This document shows positions 8,725 to 18,503 of a stretch of DNA of 64,000 bases, piece by piece. Positions within the stretch are counted from its first letter, which is position 1, and every line of letters begins with the position of its first letter. The notes under the pieces were generated by a model. It was not told the origin of the DNA. It saw nothing but the letters and a program-made list of their open reading frames with translations, and did no database searches. Where the stretch lies: the NCBI RefSeq assembly GCF_001618005.1, contig NZ_LQXA01000034.1, forward strand, positions 29,077 through 93,076, read 5' to 3'. The stretch comes from Clavibacter tessellarius. Its GTDB lineage: Bacteria; Actinomycetota; Actinomycetes; Actinomycetales; Microbacteriaceae. A program made the position numbers and the translations under genes.

Positions 8725-8979
8725 TCAGCCGGAGAAGCCGCGCCAGCGACCGGCCCCCGGCACCAGGGTGCCGCGGACCGTGCGCTGGGACCGCTGCCAG
8801 GCGTCGGGCGCCCGCCGGGCGGACTGCTCGACGGCGGGGCCGGCCGCGAGGGCGGCGAGCACCGCGGTCGCGGCCGCGAGCTCCTCCGCCGTGGGGGACC
8901 CGCCGAGCACCCGGAGGCCGCCGCCGACCGGCCGGGCCGCGGGGGATCCGGCACCGGAGGAGTCGCGCGCGTCGCTCAC
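8725..8979 (-). CDS. Acyl-CoA carboxylase epsilon subunit (84 aa)
   Basis: A small acidic and alanine-rich protein of the ACC epsilon family, which binds and stabilises the alpha-beta carboxylase holoenzyme in actinobacteria. Seen: a disordered N-terminus, then [20 protein letters not shown], and a C-terminus rich in Arg and Trp ([20 protein letters not shown]), which is the usual pattern for this short family. The GTG start at 8979 overlaps the TGA of the beta-subunit gene (GTGA), so the two are translationally coupled. Family members are poorly conserved, so the call rests on length, pattern and position together. Confidence 0.85.
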   Translation of the reverse strand: MSDARDSSGAGSPAARPVGGGLRVLGGSPTAEELAAATAVLAALAAGPAVEQSARRAPDAWQRSQRTVRGTLVPGAGRWRGFSG

Positions 8980-10589
8980 AGCGGGATGTTCCCGTGCTTC
9001 TTGGGCGGCAGGCTCGCGCGCTTGGTGCGCAGCGCCCGGAGCGCCTTGACGACCGACGCGCGCGTGGCGGCCGGCTGGATCACGTTGTCGAGCTCGCCGC
9101 GCTCGGCCGCGAGGAACGGGCTCGCGACGTTGTACGTGTACTCGTTCGCGAGGCGCGTGCGCACGGCGGCGACGTCCTCGCCCGCGGCCTCGGCGCGCTT
9201 GATCTCGCCGCGGTAGAGGATGTTGACGGCGCCCTGGCCGCCCATCACCGCGATCTCGGCCGTCGGCCACGCGAGGTTGATGTCGGCGCCGAGCTGCTTG
9301 GAGCCCATGACGATGTAGGCGCCGCCGTAGGCCTTCCGCGTGATGACGGTGACGAGCGGCACGGTCGCCTCGGCGTACGCGTAGAGGAGCTTCGCGCCGC
9401 GGCGGATGACGCCCGTCCACTCCTGGTCGGTGCCGGGAAGGTAGCCGGGCACGTCGACGAGCGTGAGGATCGGGATGGAGAACGCGTCGCAGAAGCGCAC
9501 GAACCGGCTGGCCTTCTCGCCCGCCTCGATGTTGAGCGTGCCCGCCATCGCGTTCGGCTGGTTCGCGACGATGCCGACCGAGCGTCCCTCGACGCGGGCG
9601 AAGCCGACGATGATGTTCGGCGCGAAGAGCGGCTGCGTCTCGAGGAACTCGCCGTCGTCGACGACGAGCTCGATGATCGTCCTCATGTCGTACGGCTGGT
9701 TCGGGCTGTCCGGGATGATCGTGTCGAGCTCGAGGTCGCGGGCCGTGATCTCGAGGTCGGCCGTGCGCGGGAACTCCGGCAGCTCGGCGAGGTTGTTGTC
9801 CGGCAGGAAGCCGAGGAGGGTGCGCGCGTAGTCGAGCGCGTCGTCCTCGTCGCTCGCGAGGTAGTGGGAGACGCCTGAGACGCGGTTGTGCGTGAGTGCG
9901 CCGCCGAGCTCCTCGAAGCCGACCTCCTCGCCCGTGACGGTCTTGATCACGTCGGGGCCGGTGACGAACATGTGGCTGGTCTTGTCGACCATGATCACGA
10001 AGTCGGTGAGCGCGGGGGAGTAGACGGCGCCGCCCGCCGCCGGGCCCATGATGAGCGAGATCTGCGGGATGACGCCCGACGCGCGGGTGTTCAGGCGGAA
10101 GATCTCGCCGTACTTGCCGAGCGCGACCACGCCCTCCTGGATGCGCGCGCCGCCCGAGTCGAGGATGCCGATGATGGGCACGCCCGTCTTGATGGCGAGC
10201 TCCATGACCTTGATGATCTTCTCGCCCGCGACCTCGCCGAGCGAGCCGCCGAAGATCGTGAAGTCCTGCGAGTAGACGGCGACCTGGCGCCCGTTGACGG
10301 TGCCCGTGCCCGTGACGACGGAGTCGCCGTACGGCCGCTTCGCGTCCATGCCGAACGCGTGCGTGCGGTGGCGCACGAACTCGTCGAGCTCCACGAACGA
10401 CCCGTGGTCGAGCAGCTGGTCGATGCGCTCGCGGGCGGTCATCTTGCCGCGCGCGTGCTGCTTCTCGATGGCGGCCTCGCCGCTCGCGGTGACGGCCTCG
10501 TGGTAGCGCCTCTTCAGGTCGGCGAGCTTCCCGGCGGTCGTGTACATGTCCGGGGCGGCGGCGCCCTCGTCTGGCTCGTGTGCAGTCAC
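8976..10589 (-). CDS. Acyl-CoA carboxylase beta subunit (carboxyltransferase)
   Basis: A 537-residue biotin-dependent carboxyltransferase of the AccD/PccB type. It moves carboxyl from biotin to an acyl-CoA in fatty-acid or methyl-branched lipid synthesis. Seen: the N-terminal signature [13 protein letters not shown] and [16 protein letters not shown], the crotonase-like core [11 protein letters not shown] and [16 protein letters not shown], and the second domain with [14 protein letters not shown] and [13 protein letters not shown]. The GTG at 10589 is chosen because a TACAGT box lies exactly 7 bases before it; an ATG 15 codons inside is the alternative. It is divergent from birA, the enzyme that attaches biotin to the alpha subunit, and ends in overlap with the epsilon gene. 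Acyl specificity is not determined. Confidence 0.94.
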   Translation of the reverse strand: MTAHEPDEGAAAPDMYTTAGKLADLKRRYHEAVTASGEAAIEKQHARGKMTARERIDQLLDHGSFVELDEFVRHRTHAFGMDAKRPYGDSVVTGTGTVNGRQVAVYSQDFTIFGGSLGEVAGEKIIKVMELAIKTGVPIIGILDSGGARIQEGVVALGKYGEIFRLNTRASGVIPQISLIMGPAAGGAVYSPALTDFVIMVDKTSHMFVTGPDVIKTVTGEEVGFEELGGALTHNRVSGVSHYLASDEDDALDYARTLLGFLPDNNLAELPEFPRTADLEITARDLELDTIIPDSPNQPYDMRTIIELVVDDGEFLETQPLFAPNIIVGFARVEGRSVGIVANQPNAMAGTLNIEAGEKASRFVRFCDAFSIPILTLVDVPGYLPGTDQEWTGVIRRGAKLLYAYAEATVPLVTVITRKAYGGAYIVMGSKQLGADINLAWPTAEIAVMGGQGAVNILYRGEIKRAEAAGEDVAAVRTRLANEYTYNVASPFLAAERGELDNVIQPAATRASVVKALRALRTKRASLPPKKHGNIPL

Positions 10590-10596
10590 CCGCCTC

Positions 10597-10602
10597 ACTG
10601 TA
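10597..10602 (-). promoter_or_regulatory. -10 box for the carboxylase beta/epsilon operon (leaderless)
   Basis: TACAGT on the minus strand followed by 7 bases and the GTG start codon, with no ribosome binding site. Transcription should start at or next to the GTG. Confidence 0.6.
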
Positions 10603-10686
10603 CCGGCGGGTCGGGGCGCGGCCCTTGTGGGGAGTGCACAGAAGGTCGCGCGCCGGGGGTGCGGTCTCCTCCTGCTCGGCGCTCGG

Positions 10687-10692
10687 TACGGT
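10687..10692 (+). promoter_or_regulatory. -10 box of birA (leaderless)
   Basis: TACGGT followed by GACCGC and then ATG. The 6-base distance and lack of a Shine-Dalgarno sequence indicate a leaderless message. The divergent carboxylase promoter is 85 bases away. Confidence 0.6.
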
Positions 10693-10698
10693 GACCGC

Positions 10699-11481
10699 AT
10701 GGACCTCCCGCTCAGCCGCCTCGCCGCCCCGCGGCTCCTCGCCCTCGACACCGCGGGATCCACCAACGACGAGCTGACGCGGCGGGCCGCGGGCGATCCG
10801 TCGGCGTGGCCCGACGGGTCCGTCGTCGTCACGCTCGATCAGACCGCGGGCCGCGGACGCCGGGGGCGCGTCTGGGTCGCGCCGCCCGGCCGGACGCTGG
10901 CCGTGAGCGTCCTCTGCGCTCCCGCGCGCGCCGAGCTCGACCCGGGCTGGCTGCCGCTCATGGCCGGGCTCGCGCTCGTCGAGACGCTGCGCGCGGTCGT
11001 GCCGGCGCCCGCCGTGGTGACGCTCAAGTGGCCGAACGACGTGCACGTCGATGGGCGCAAGGTCTCCGGGATCCTCGGCGAGCTCGTGTCGCCCGGCCGC
11101 TACGCGCTCGGGACGGGACTCAACCTGACGCTCGAGGAGGACGAGCTGCCCACGCGCACCTCCACGTCCCTGCGGCTCTCGGGCGTCGCCGAGCCGGACG
11201 GGGACGCGATCCTCGCAGCGTTCCTCCGGGCCTTCGGCGCGCGCCGTGCGGCGTGGGAGCGGGCGGGCGGCGACGCGCGCGCCGCCGGCCTCGCGGAGGA
11301 GCTCGCGCGCACGTGCGCGACCATCGGCCGCGACGTGCGCGTCGAGCTGCCGGGCGGCGGCGAGCTCCTCGGCCGGGCGACGGGGGTGGACGACCACGGT
11401 CGGCTCACCGTCGAGTCGGCCGGGGATCCGGCCGTGACGTCTGTCGCCGCGGGGGACGTGACGCATCTGCGGTATCAATGA
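10699..11481 (+). CDS. birA: Biotin-[acetyl-CoA-carboxylase] ligase
   Basis: A 260-residue biotin protein ligase. It activates biotin with ATP and transfers it to the carrier-domain lysine of the carboxylase alpha subunit. Seen: [15 protein letters not shown] substrate region ([13 protein letters not shown]), the ATP/biotin loop GRGRRGRVW, and the catalytic KWPNDV followed by [10 protein letters not shown]-terminal small domain (about residues 210-260) is present. The N-terminal DNA-binding winged helix of E. coli BirA is missing, so this is a group I, non-repressor ligase, as usual in actinobacteria. It is divergent from the carboxylase beta gene, which fits its function. Confidence 0.95.
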   Translation: MDLPLSRLAAPRLLALDTAGSTNDELTRRAAGDPSAWPDGSVVVTLDQTAGRGRRGRVWVAPPGRTLAVSVLCAPARAELDPGWLPLMAGLALVETLRAVVPAPAVVTLKWPNDVHVDGRKVSGILGELVSPGRYALGTGLNLTLEEDELPTRTSTSLRLSGVAEPDGDAILAAFLRAFGARRAAWERAGGDARAAGLAEELARTCATIGRDVRVELPGGGELLGRATGVDDHGRLTVESAGDPAVTSVAAGDVTHLRYQ

Positions 11482-11484
11482 GGC

Positions 11485-12279
11485 ATGGCGCACACGGGTG
11501 ACACGCAGCGGTACGCACCCGGGGAGGGCGGTCGGGCGCTGCCCGTCCGCGGCGGACGCCGGGCCCGGCGCAAGGCCGAGAAGGCGGAGCGCGAGCGCCT
11601 GGCCGAGGAGGAGGCCGGTCGTCTGACGGGCGTCCACGACGTGGATCCGCGCCTCGGCCGTCCCGTCGCCCCGCCCGCCGCGCCGACCCAGCAGATCCCG
11701 GCGGCGGAGCCCGAGCGCGTGCTCGTGCGGCTGCGGCCGCACGGCCGGGCGCTGACGATCCCCGTGCTGCTCCTCATCGCCATCTGCCTCACGGCCGGCT
11801 ACTTCGGCGCGTGGTTCCCGGAGCCGTGGGAGAACGTGCTGCTGCTCGTGTCGCTCGCGGGCGTCGCGGTGTTCGTGACGCTGCTGCCCGTGCTCGTGTG
11901 GCTCAACCGCCGGTACACGGTGACGACCCGGCGCCTGATCATCTCCCACGGCTTCTTCGTGCGCACCCGCCAGGAGCTCCTGCACTCGCGCGGATACGAC
12001 GTGACCCTCCGCCGCGGACCGCTCCAGCACCTGCACCGCAGCGGGAACGTCACCGTCAACGCGGGCCTCGAGTCGCCCGTCGTGCTGCGCGACGTCCCGT
12101 CCGCGCACCTGGTGGTGCAGGCGCTGCAGGACCTCATGGAGGAGAACGCGAACATGGTGGCGGAGCGCCGTCGCCAGGAGGAGTCGCGACGCGGCCGACC
12201 CGGGGATCCGATGTGGCGGCAGCAGGACGACGGCCGGGCGCCGTGGGGCGACGACACCGCGCCCTGGGAGCGCGGCTGA
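11485..12279 (+). CDS. Membrane protein with bacterial PH domain (YdbS-like)
   Basis: A 264-residue protein. Residues 1-75 are a charged, probably cytoplasmic tail rich in Arg and Glu. Two hydrophobic helices follow (about 90-110 and 115-140). Next is a bacterial PH domain beginning RRYTVTTRRLIISHGFFVRTRQELL. The last 40 residues are polar and end in ALGDD-like acidic/aromatic residues. The family is common in actinobacteria; no enzymatic role is known. It follows birA after 3 bases, and a possible TATCAA box sits 6 bases before its ATG, so it may be both read through and separately transcribed. Function is unknown. Confidence 0.82.
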   Translation: MAHTGDTQRYAPGEGGRALPVRGGRRARRKAEKAERERLAEEEAGRLTGVHDVDPRLGRPVAPPAAPTQQIPAAEPERVLVRLRPHGRALTIPVLLLIAICLTAGYFGAWFPEPWENVLLLVSLAGVAVFVTLLPVLVWLNRRYTVTTRRLIISHGFFVRTRQELLHSRGYDVTLRRGPLQHLHRSGNVTVNAGLESPVVLRDVPSAHLVVQALQDLMEENANMVAERRRQEESRRGRPGDPMWRQQDDGRAPWGDDTAPWERG

Positions 12280-12439
12280 GGCGACGCCGCCGCACGATCG
12301 CGGGAGGCGCGTGCGCGCTGCGGGCCCGACCGCGATGCGGGAGGATGTGCGGTGGCGCGACGGCCGGGGACGCCGGTCGTCCGCGCCCGTCGCCGTGCCG
12401 CATCCGCGCGCCGCGCCCACCCACCTGGAGGAGGACACC

Positions 12440-13567
12440 ATGACGCCCACCGTCGGAGTCGTCGGAGGCGGGCAGCTCGCCCGCATGATGATCGCGCCCG
12501 CCGTGGAGCTCGGCATCGGGATCCGCGTGCTCGCCGAGGCCGAGGGCATGTCCGCCGGCCTCGCCGCCACCGCCGTCGGCGACCACCGCGACCTCGACGC
12601 GGTCCGCGCCTTCGCGCGCGAGGTGGACGTGATCACCTTCGACCACGAGCACGTCCCGCAGCACGTGCTGCGCGCGCTCGTCGCCGAGGGCGTCGCGGTG
12701 CACCCGGGCCCGGACGCCCTCCTCGTCGCGCAGGACAAGCTGCTGATGCGCGAGCGGCTCGAGCAGCTCGGCGTGCCCGTCCCCGTCTGGGCGCAGGTCG
12801 CCGACCGGGACGCGCTCGCCGCGTTCCTCGCGGACAACGGCGGCGTCGCGGTCGTGAAGACGCCGCGCGGCGGCTACGACGGCAAGGGCGTGCGGGTCGT
12901 GCGCTCGGCCGACGACGCCGACGACTGGTTCCAGGCCCTCGACGCCGGCGACGCGCTGCTCGCGGAGGAGCTCGTGGACTACGCGCGCGAGCTCGCCCAG
13001 TCCGTCGCGCGTCGCCCGTCCGGCGACATCGTGGCGTGGCCGGTGGTCGAGTCCATCCAGCGCGACGGCGTCTGCGCGGAGGTCATCGCGCCCGCCCACG
13101 GCGCGACGCCCCGCCTCCGCGAGGCCGCCGAGGAGATGGCGCGCGGCATCGCCGAGGGCCTGGGCGTCACGGGCGTGCTCGCGGTCGAGCTGTTCGAGAC
13201 GGTCGACGGCCGCCTCCTCGTCAACGAGCTCGCGATGCGGCCTCACAACACGGGCCACTGGTCGATGGACGGCGCCGTCACGGGCCAGTTCGAGCAGCAC
13301 CTGCGCGCCGTGCTCGACCTGCCGCTCGGGTCACCCCGGCCGCTCGCGCCGTGGTCGGTCATGATCAACGTGCTCGGCGGACCGGAGACGGGCACCATCG
13401 CCGACCGCTACCCGCAGGCGCTCGCCGACCAGCCGGAGGCGCGGTTCCACTTCTACGGCAAGGAGCCGCGCCCGGGCCGCAAGGTCGGGCACGTCACGGT
13501 GGTGGGTGACGACCTCGACGAGGTCGCGTACCGGGCGCGGGCGGCGGCGGCCTTCTTCCGCGGCTGA
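12440..13567 (+). CDS. purK: N5-carboxyaminoimidazole ribonucleotide synthase
   Basis: A 375-residue ATP-grasp enzyme that converts AIR, bicarbonate and ATP to N5-CAIR in de novo purine synthesis. Seen: the N-terminal PTVGVVGGGQLARMM (pre-ATP-grasp fold), the substrate region FDHEHVP, ATP-grasp VVKTPRGGYDGKG, and the late metal-binding EMRPHNTGHWSMDG-like motif (LAMRPHNTGHWSMDGA). The ATG at 12440 has a strong GGAGGAGG site 6 bases upstream; in-frame sequence before it is not protein-like. PurE follows about 120 bases later, as the next enzyme of the pathway. Confidence 0.97.
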   Translation: MTPTVGVVGGGQLARMMIAPAVELGIGIRVLAEAEGMSAGLAATAVGDHRDLDAVRAFAREVDVITFDHEHVPQHVLRALVAEGVAVHPGPDALLVAQDKLLMRERLEQLGVPVPVWAQVADRDALAAFLADNGGVAVVKTPRGGYDGKGVRVVRSADDADDWFQALDAGDALLAEELVDYARELAQSVARRPSGDIVAWPVVESIQRDGVCAEVIAPAHGATPRLREAAEEMARGIAEGLGVTGVLAVELFETVDGRLLVNELAMRPHNTGHWSMDGAVTGQFEQHLRAVLDLPLGSPRPLAPWSVMINVLGGPETGTIADRYPQALADQPEARFHFYGKEPRPGRKVGHVTVVGDDLDEVAYRARAAAAFFRG

Positions 13568-13674
13568 CGGGGACGGGCGGGGGCGTCCGCCGCGAGCGCA
13601 CGGGGCGTCCGTCCGCGGGGGATCCGCGACGCGCGCGGCTGCGTGGCGCGACGGGGCGCCCAGCATCGCGCGCC

Positions 13675-13680
13675 TAGCAT
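13675..13680 (+). promoter_or_regulatory. -10 box of purE (leaderless)
   Basis: TAGCAT followed by seven bases and GTG. The box itself contains an in-frame ATG (13679), so if this promoter is used that ATG is not transcribed and the GTG at 13688 is the start. Confidence 0.55.
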
Positions 13681-13687
13681 GGAGCCC

Positions 13688-14203
13688 GTGAATCCCGACA
13701 CCTCGCCCCTCGTCGGCCTCGTCATGGGCTCCGACTCCGACTGGAACGTGATGGAGAAGGCGTCCGACGCCCTCCACGCGCTCGGCATCGCCCACGAGGT
13801 CCAGGTGCTCTCGGCCCACCGCACGCCCGAGCGGATGATCGCCTACGGCCAGGCCGCGCGCGAGCGCGGCATCCGCGTCATCGTCGCGGGCGCGGGCGGC
13901 GCGGCCCACCTGCCCGGCATGCTCGCCTCCGTCACGACCCTGCCCGTCATCGGCGTGCCCGTGCCGCTGAAGACGCTCGACGGCATGGACTCGCTGCTCT
14001 CCATCGTGCAGATGCCCGCCGGCGTGCCCGTGGCCACCGTGTCCATCGGCGGCGCGGAGAACGCGGGGCTCCTCGCCGCCCGCATCCTCTCCACCACGGA
14101 CGCGCGCATCGCCGACGCCCTCGAGCGGCACCGCACGGAGCTGGCGGGGCTCGTGGAGCAGAAGGACGCCGCGCTGCAGCAGAAGGTCCAGCGGCGCACG
14201 TGA
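13688..14203 (+). CDS. purE: N5-carboxyaminoimidazole ribonucleotide mutase
   Basis: A 171-residue class I PurE that converts N5-CAIR to CAIR, the step after PurK. Seen: the signature [15 protein letters not shown], then [11 protein letters not shown] with the catalytic His, and [15 protein letters not shown]. Length is normal for the family. The start is placed at GTG 13688 because the alternative in-frame ATG at 13679 falls inside the predicted -10 box; the choice changes the protein by three residues only. The stop codon overlaps the GTG of the following LCP gene by four bases, so they are probably co-translated. Confidence 0.95.
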   Translation: MNPDTSPLVGLVMGSDSDWNVMEKASDALHALGIAHEVQVLSAHRTPERMIAYGQAARERGIRVIVAGAGGAAHLPGMLASVTTLPVIGVPVPLKTLDGMDSLLSIVQMPAGVPVATVSIGGAENAGLLAARILSTTDARIADALERHRTELAGLVEQKDAALQQKVQRRT

Positions 14204-15549
14204 GCCTCACCCAGCCCATCCGGCACCCGGACACCGCGTCGCCGCGCATCATGACCACGCGGGCCTGGTGGCTCGTCGTGCTGAACGTGCTCATCCCGGG
14301 ATCCGCCCAGGTGCTCGCGGGGAACCGCCGGCTCGGCCGCGTCGGGCTCGCCTCGACGCTCGTCGTCTGGGTGGTCGGCGTCGTCGCCGCGGGCCTCGCG
14401 CTCTTCGCCCGCGGTGCCCTGATCCAGCTGGTGTCCGAGGAGTGGGTGCTCCTCGCGCTGCAGGTGCTGCTCGCGGCCTACGCCGTGCTCTGGGTGGTGC
14501 TCGCGCTCGACACCCTGCGGCTCGCGCGCATCATCCGCGTCTCACCGCGGGCCCGGCCGGTCATCGCGGCCCTCTCCGTGCTGCTGATGGTGGGCACCGC
14601 CGGGTCCGCCGGGTACGCCGCCTACGTGGTGGGCGTCGGCCGCGGCGCCCTCGGCGGCATCTTCGGCGACTACGCCGGCGAGCCTCCCGTCGACGGCCGG
14701 TACAACATCATGCTGCTCGGCGGCGACGCGGGCAGCGACCGGGCGGGCCTCCGCCCCGACAGCATCACCGTGGTCAGCATCGACGCCGCCACGGGCCGGG
14801 CCACCATGGTCGGCCTCCCGCGCGACATGGAGGACGTGCCGTTCTCCGACGGGTCGCCGCTCACGGCGCGCTACCCGAAGGGGTACACGCACTGCGACGT
14901 CGACGCCTGCATGCTCAACTCCATCTACACGGAGGTCGAGGTCTACAAGCAGGACCTCTACCCGGACGCGAAGGCGAAGGGCAGCCTGCCGGGCATCGAG
15001 GCCATGCGCGAGGCCGTGCAGGGCGTGACCGGGCTCACGATCCAGTACTACGTGCTCATCGACATGCAGGGCTTCTCCGACATGGTCGACGCGCTCGGCG
15101 GCATCGACGTCGACGTGAAGCGCCGCATCGGCATGGGCTCCGGCCACGACGACAAGTTCCGTCCGGTGCCCATCCCCGAGTGGATCGAGCCCGGCCAGCA
15201 GAAGCTCGACGGCTACCACGCCCTCTGGTACGCGCGCTCCCGCTATCAGGCCAGCGACTACGACCGCATGACGCGCCAGCGCGAGGTGCAGCAGGCCGTC
15301 GTGCGGCAGTTCGACCCGGCCAACGTGCTCACCAAGTTCGACGCCATCGCGCAGGCCGGCACGCAGGTCGTGAAGACCGACATCCCGCGCGGCACGCTCG
15401 GCTCCTTCACGCAGCTCGCGCTGAAGACGAAGGACCAGCCGATCGACGACCTCGAGATCGTGCCGCCGCGCTTCAACTCGCAGAAGCCCGACTTCCCGGC
15501 GATCCGCCAGGCCATCCAGCAGCAGTTCGCGCAGGGCTCCGCCGGCTGA
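14200..15549 (+). CDS. LytR-CpsA-Psr (LCP) family cell-wall glycopolymer ligase
   Basis: A 449-residue membrane-anchored protein. LCP enzymes transfer polyprenyl-pyrophosphate-linked glycans onto peptidoglycan outside the membrane. Seen: three or four hydrophobic segments in residues 20-150, then the LCP domain with [32 protein letters not shown] (conserved Arg), [22 protein letters not shown] and the late [18 protein letters not shown]. The GTG at 14200 overlaps the purE stop. It lies next to the large polysaccharide locus that follows on the other strand, so it is a good candidate for attaching that glycan to the wall; this link is inferred. Confidence 0.92.
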   Translation: MSLTQPIRHPDTASPRIMTTRAWWLVVLNVLIPGSAQVLAGNRRLGRVGLASTLVVWVVGVVAAGLALFARGALIQLVSEEWVLLALQVLLAAYAVLWVVLALDTLRLARIIRVSPRARPVIAALSVLLMVGTAGSAGYAAYVVGVGRGALGGIFGDYAGEPPVDGRYNIMLLGGDAGSDRAGLRPDSITVVSIDAATGRATMVGLPRDMEDVPFSDGSPLTARYPKGYTHCDVDACMLNSIYTEVEVYKQDLYPDAKAKGSLPGIEAMREAVQGVTGLTIQYYVLIDMQGFSDMVDALGGIDVDVKRRIGMGSGHDDKFRPVPIPEWIEPGQQKLDGYHALWYARSRYQASDYDRMTRQREVQQAVVRQFDPANVLTKFDAIAQAGTQVVKTDIPRGTLGSFTQLALKTKDQPIDDLEIVPPRFNSQKPDFPAIRQAIQQQFAQGSAG

Positions 15550-15567
15550 TGCGTGCGGCCGGACCCG

Positions 15568-16707
15568 CTACAGGTCGGCGTGCAGCTGCCACACCTTCTC
15601 GGCCGCGTCGCGCCAGCTGAACGCGCGCGCCCGGTCCTGGCCCACGACCGCGAGCCGCTCGCGCGCGGCCGTGTCGGAGAGGAGGCCGCCGATGGCCTCG
15701 GCGAGGCGCAGGGGGTAGCCGTCGACGTCCTCCCGGGGCACGACGACGCCCGCGTCCGCCGCGACCTCGAGGAGCGCGGGCGCGTCCGAGTGCACGACGG
15801 GCGTGCCGAACGACAGCGCCTCGATCACGGGCAGCCCGAAGCCCTCGGAGAGGCTCGGGTGGACGAAGACCGTGGCACGGTCGAGGACGACCGCGAGGTC
15901 GCCGTCGGACAGGGAGCCGAGGCTGCGCACGCGCGACGGGTCGACGCCCGCCTCGTCCGCGACCTGGGCGAGCTCGACGTCGCCCCACGTCGCGGGGCCG
16001 ACGACGAGGAGCGGCAGGTCGCCGGTCTCGGGGCGGACGAGCGCCTGCACGAGCGCCTGGACCCCCTTGCGCGGCTCGAGGCTGCCCACCGTGAGGAGGT
16101 AGTCGGCCGGCAGGTCGAGCTCCGCCGCACGCGCGTCCGGGTCCTCGGGCAGCGCGATGCGGGGGCTGACGGCGCCGCCGATCACGCGCACGCGGTCGCC
16201 CAGGTCGACGAACCGCGCCAGCTCCTCGGCCAGCGCGTGCGAGGGCACGACCACGGCGTCCGCGTGCTTGCGGGCTCGCTTCGCCATGGCCTTCGTCCAC
16301 GAGACGGACGCGCTCGTCATGCTCTCGGGGTGGGTCCACGCGTTGACGTCGTGGATGGTCGCGACGATCTGGTCGTTCGTGTTCACGCGGTCGTGGCGGC
16401 GCAGCGGCGCCAGCAGGCTCGGCGCGTGCACCATGCCGGAGGTGCCGGGCGTGGGCAGGCCGAGCTGCCAGGCGCGCGACAGCTCGCGGCGGGGGAGCGG
16501 CACGCGCGTGATCCGGGCGAGGCCGGGCAGGCGCTGCTCGAGGTCGGCGGTCTGCTCGGGGGTGACGGCGGAGACGACGCCCTCGACCTCGCACCCGCTC
16601 GGGGTGGCGGCGATGACGGCGCTCGTCAGGTCCTCGGCGTAGCGGCCCATGCCGCCGGGGATGGGCCCGGTCAGCTGGTCGATGATCACGCGCAGCGTGG
16701 TGGTCAC
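15568..16707 (-). CDS. Glycosyltransferase family 4 (group 1)
   Basis: A 379-residue GT-B fold glycosyltransferase. Seen: an N-terminal domain starting RVIIDQLTGPIPGGMGRYAEDL, with the glycine-rich acceptor loop, and a C-terminal nucleotide-sugar domain with LLTVGSLEPRKGVQALV and the E-x7-E motif region HPSLSEGFGLPVIEALSFGTPVV. It most resembles mannosyl- or rhamnosyl-type GT4 enzymes, but donor and linkage cannot be decided. The GTG at 16707 has a GGAGGATC site just upstream. It lies 101 bases after the ABC exporter ATPase on the same strand and may be its last operon member. Confidence 0.9.
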   Translation of the reverse strand: MTTTLRVIIDQLTGPIPGGMGRYAEDLTSAVIAATPSGCEVEGVVSAVTPEQTADLEQRLPGLARITRVPLPRRELSRAWQLGLPTPGTSGMVHAPSLLAPLRRHDRVNTNDQIVATIHDVNAWTHPESMTSASVSWTKAMAKRARKHADAVVVPSHALAEELARFVDLGDRVRVIGGAVSPRIALPEDPDARAAELDLPADYLLTVGSLEPRKGVQALVQALVRPETGDLPLLVVGPATWGDVELAQVADEAGVDPSRVRSLGSLSDGDLAVVLDRATVFVHPSLSEGFGLPVIEALSFGTPVVHSDAPALLEVAADAGVVVPREDVDGYPLRLAEAIGGLLSDTAARERLAVVGQDRARAFSWRDAAEKVWQLHADL

Positions 16708-16808
16708 GATCCTCCATGTCGCGCGGGTGTCGGGCGGGCCCGCGGGAGGACCATCGTACCGGCGCGGGCGGCCGCGACCGGGGAGGAGCGCGCAGGGGCG
16801 CGGCGGGC

Positions 16809-17555
16809 TCAGCCCTCGCGCATCCGCTCGACGGCCTCCTTGGACGGGCCGTCGAACTCGACCCTGCCCGACCGGATGAGGATGCCGCGCTCGCACAGGT
16901 CCGAGACCATGTCGAGGTCGTGGCTCACGACCACGAGCGTCTTGCCCTGGTCGTGCAGCTCGCGGATCTTCGCGAGGCACTTGCGCTGGAACGGCTCGTC
17001 GCCGACGGAGAGGATCTCGTCCACCAGGAGGATGTCGACCTCGGTGTGGATGGCGACCGAGAAGGCCAGGCGCAGGAACATGCCCGAGGAGTAGTGCTTG
17101 ACCTCGGTGTCGATGAACTTCTCGATCTCGCTGAACTCCACGATCTGGTCGAAGCGCGCGTCGATCTCGTGCTGCTCCATGCCGAGGATCGCGGCGTTGA
17201 GGTAGATGTTCTCGCGGCCGGAGAGGTCGGGGTGGAAGCCCGCGCCCACCTCGATGAGGCCGGCGATGCGGCCGCGGGCGAGCACCTCGCCGCTGTCGGG
17301 CTGGTACACGCCGGAGATGAGCTTCAGGAGCGTGGACTTGCCGGATCCGTTGAAGCCCATGAGCGCCACGGACTCGCCGGGCCGCACGGAGAAGCTGACG
17401 TCGTCCAGCGCGTCGAAGGTGGAGGCGAGGGGCTTGCGGCGGACGGCCGCGATGACGGTCTCCTTGATGGAGTGGGTGTGGCGGAGGAGGAACGACTTCC
17501 GCACGTGCTCGACGATGATGCGCGGGAGCGCGTCCGACTCAGAGGTCCTGGGCAA
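16809..17555 (-). CDS. Polysaccharide ABC exporter, ATP-binding protein (Wzt-like)
   Basis: A 248-residue ATPase of the O-antigen/teichoic acid/galactan export type. Seen: Walker [10 protein letters not shown], the signature HYSSGM instead of LSGGQ (characteristic of this subfamily), Walker B ILLVDEIL and the switch His in VVVSHDL. It lacks the C-terminal glycan-binding domain of E. coli Wzt, so it is a short type like the mycobacterial galactan exporter ATPase. The start is a TTG at 17555 that overlaps the permease gene by 17 bases; a GGAGGGG site four bases before the TTG supports it, and the next in-frame candidate would remove the first strand. Confidence 0.92.
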   Translation of the reverse strand: MPRTSESDALPRIIVEHVRKSFLLRHTHSIKETVIAAVRRKPLASTFDALDDVSFSVRPGESVALMGFNGSGKSTLLKLISGVYQPDSGEVLARGRIAGLIEVGAGFHPDLSGRENIYLNAAILGMEQHEIDARFDQIVEFSEIEKFIDTEVKHYSSGMFLRLAFSVAIHTEVDILLVDEILSVGDEPFQRKCLAKIRELHDQGKTLVVVSHDLDMVSDLCERGILIRSGRVEFDGPSKEAVERMREG

Positions 17556-18399
17556 AGCGCCCCTCCAGCTTCTTGAAGACGAGCTGCCCGAGCAGGAGGC
17601 TCAGGAGCGAGACGCCGAGGGCGATGAACCCGTACATCCAGAGGTTCGGCGGCAGCTCGCCCGTGCCGCCCGTGGTCGGGTACCAGAAGGCCGCGTGGAA
17701 GAGCTCGACCGCGGCGGTGACGGGGTTCAGCTGGTAGATGACGAGCATCCAGTCCGGCAGCACCTTCGCGACCTGCGCGTACGGGTAGAGCACGGGGGAG
17801 GCCCACACGACGACCATCACGATGAGCTCGACGAAGTTCTGCGAGTCGCGGAACGACACGTTGGCGGCGCCGAACAGCATGCCGAGGCCGATGGCGAGCG
17901 TGCCGATGATGGCGATCGCGAGGAGGATGCCGAGCACCTGCACGGGCGTCGGCGCCCAGCCCACGAAGAGGCACACGACGAGGAGGATGACGAGCTGCGG
18001 CAGGAAGTTGACCAGCGCCACGAAGGTGCTGGACACCGGGAAGAGCTCGCGCGGCAGGTAGATCTTCTTGATCAGCGCGCCGTTGTCCACGAGCGACTTC
18101 GTGGAGTTGGAGAACGCCTCCGTGTAGAAGTTGATGAGGATGATGCCCGAGAACAGGTAGACGGGGTAGTTCACCTGGTTGCGGTTGAGCTGCAGGAAGA
18201 TCCCCATCGCCACGAAGAACACCGCGAACTGCGCGGCCGGCTTCACGTACGACCAGAGCCAGCCGAGCACCGAGCCGCGGTAGCGGACCTGCACCTCCTT
18301 GCGCACGAGCAGGGAGAGGAGGTACCGCCTCCGGTACACGTCGAGGAGCCCCGCGCCCGTCCCGGGCCTCGAGAACTCCCGGGACTGGGAACTCGTCAT
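17539..18399 (-). CDS. Polysaccharide ABC exporter, permease (Wzm-like)
   Basis: A 286-residue ABC-2 type permease. The N-terminus has the typical amphipathic stretch [30 protein letters not shown] split around residue 30, followed by six hydrophobic helices. The segments [13 protein letters not shown] and [15 protein letters not shown]...[10 protein letters not shown] are family landmarks. It forms the channel partner of the overlapping ATPase and should move a lipid-linked glycan to the outer face of the membrane. The ATG at 18399 is chosen from homology; a TACACT box lies about 95 bases upstream. It follows rmlBD on the same strand, consistent with export of a rhamnose-containing glycan. 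Confidence 0.93.
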   Translation of the reverse strand: MTSSQSREFSRPGTGAGLLDVYRRRYLLSLLVRKEVQVRYRGSVLGWLWSYVKPAAQFAVFFVAMGIFLQLNRNQVNYPVYLFSGIILINFYTEAFSNSTKSLVDNGALIKKIYLPRELFPVSSTFVALVNFLPQLVILLVVCLFVGWAPTPVQVLGILLAIAIIGTLAIGLGMLFGAANVSFRDSQNFVELIVMVVVWASPVLYPYAQVAKVLPDWMLVIYQLNPVTAAVELFHAAFWYPTTGGTGELPPNLWMYGFIALGVSLLSLLLGQLVFKKLEGRFAQDL

Positions 18400-18493
18400 G
18401 CTCGACACTTCGGTGGTGCCCTTCGGACTGCGTGGGGCTCGCACGGGGTGCGGAGCGGGTTCGGCTGCGGCGTCCGGGATCGGACCGGACACG

Positions 18494-18499
18494 AGTGTA
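18494..18499 (-). promoter_or_regulatory. -10 box upstream of the ABC exporter genes
   Basis: TACACT on the minus strand, just after the end of rmlD. The same hexamer precedes rmlB. This would give the exporter its own start with a leader of about 85-90 bases. Confidence 0.4.
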
Positions 18500-18503
18500 G
18501 CCG

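Noticed and set aside
8725..12837. A 1370-residue open frame on the minus strand
   Set aside because: It runs antisense to birA, the PH-domain gene and purK, and is low-complexity Arg/Ala/Pro sequence typical of GC-rich shadow frames. Only its last 84 codons (8725-8979) are a real gene, the epsilon subunit.
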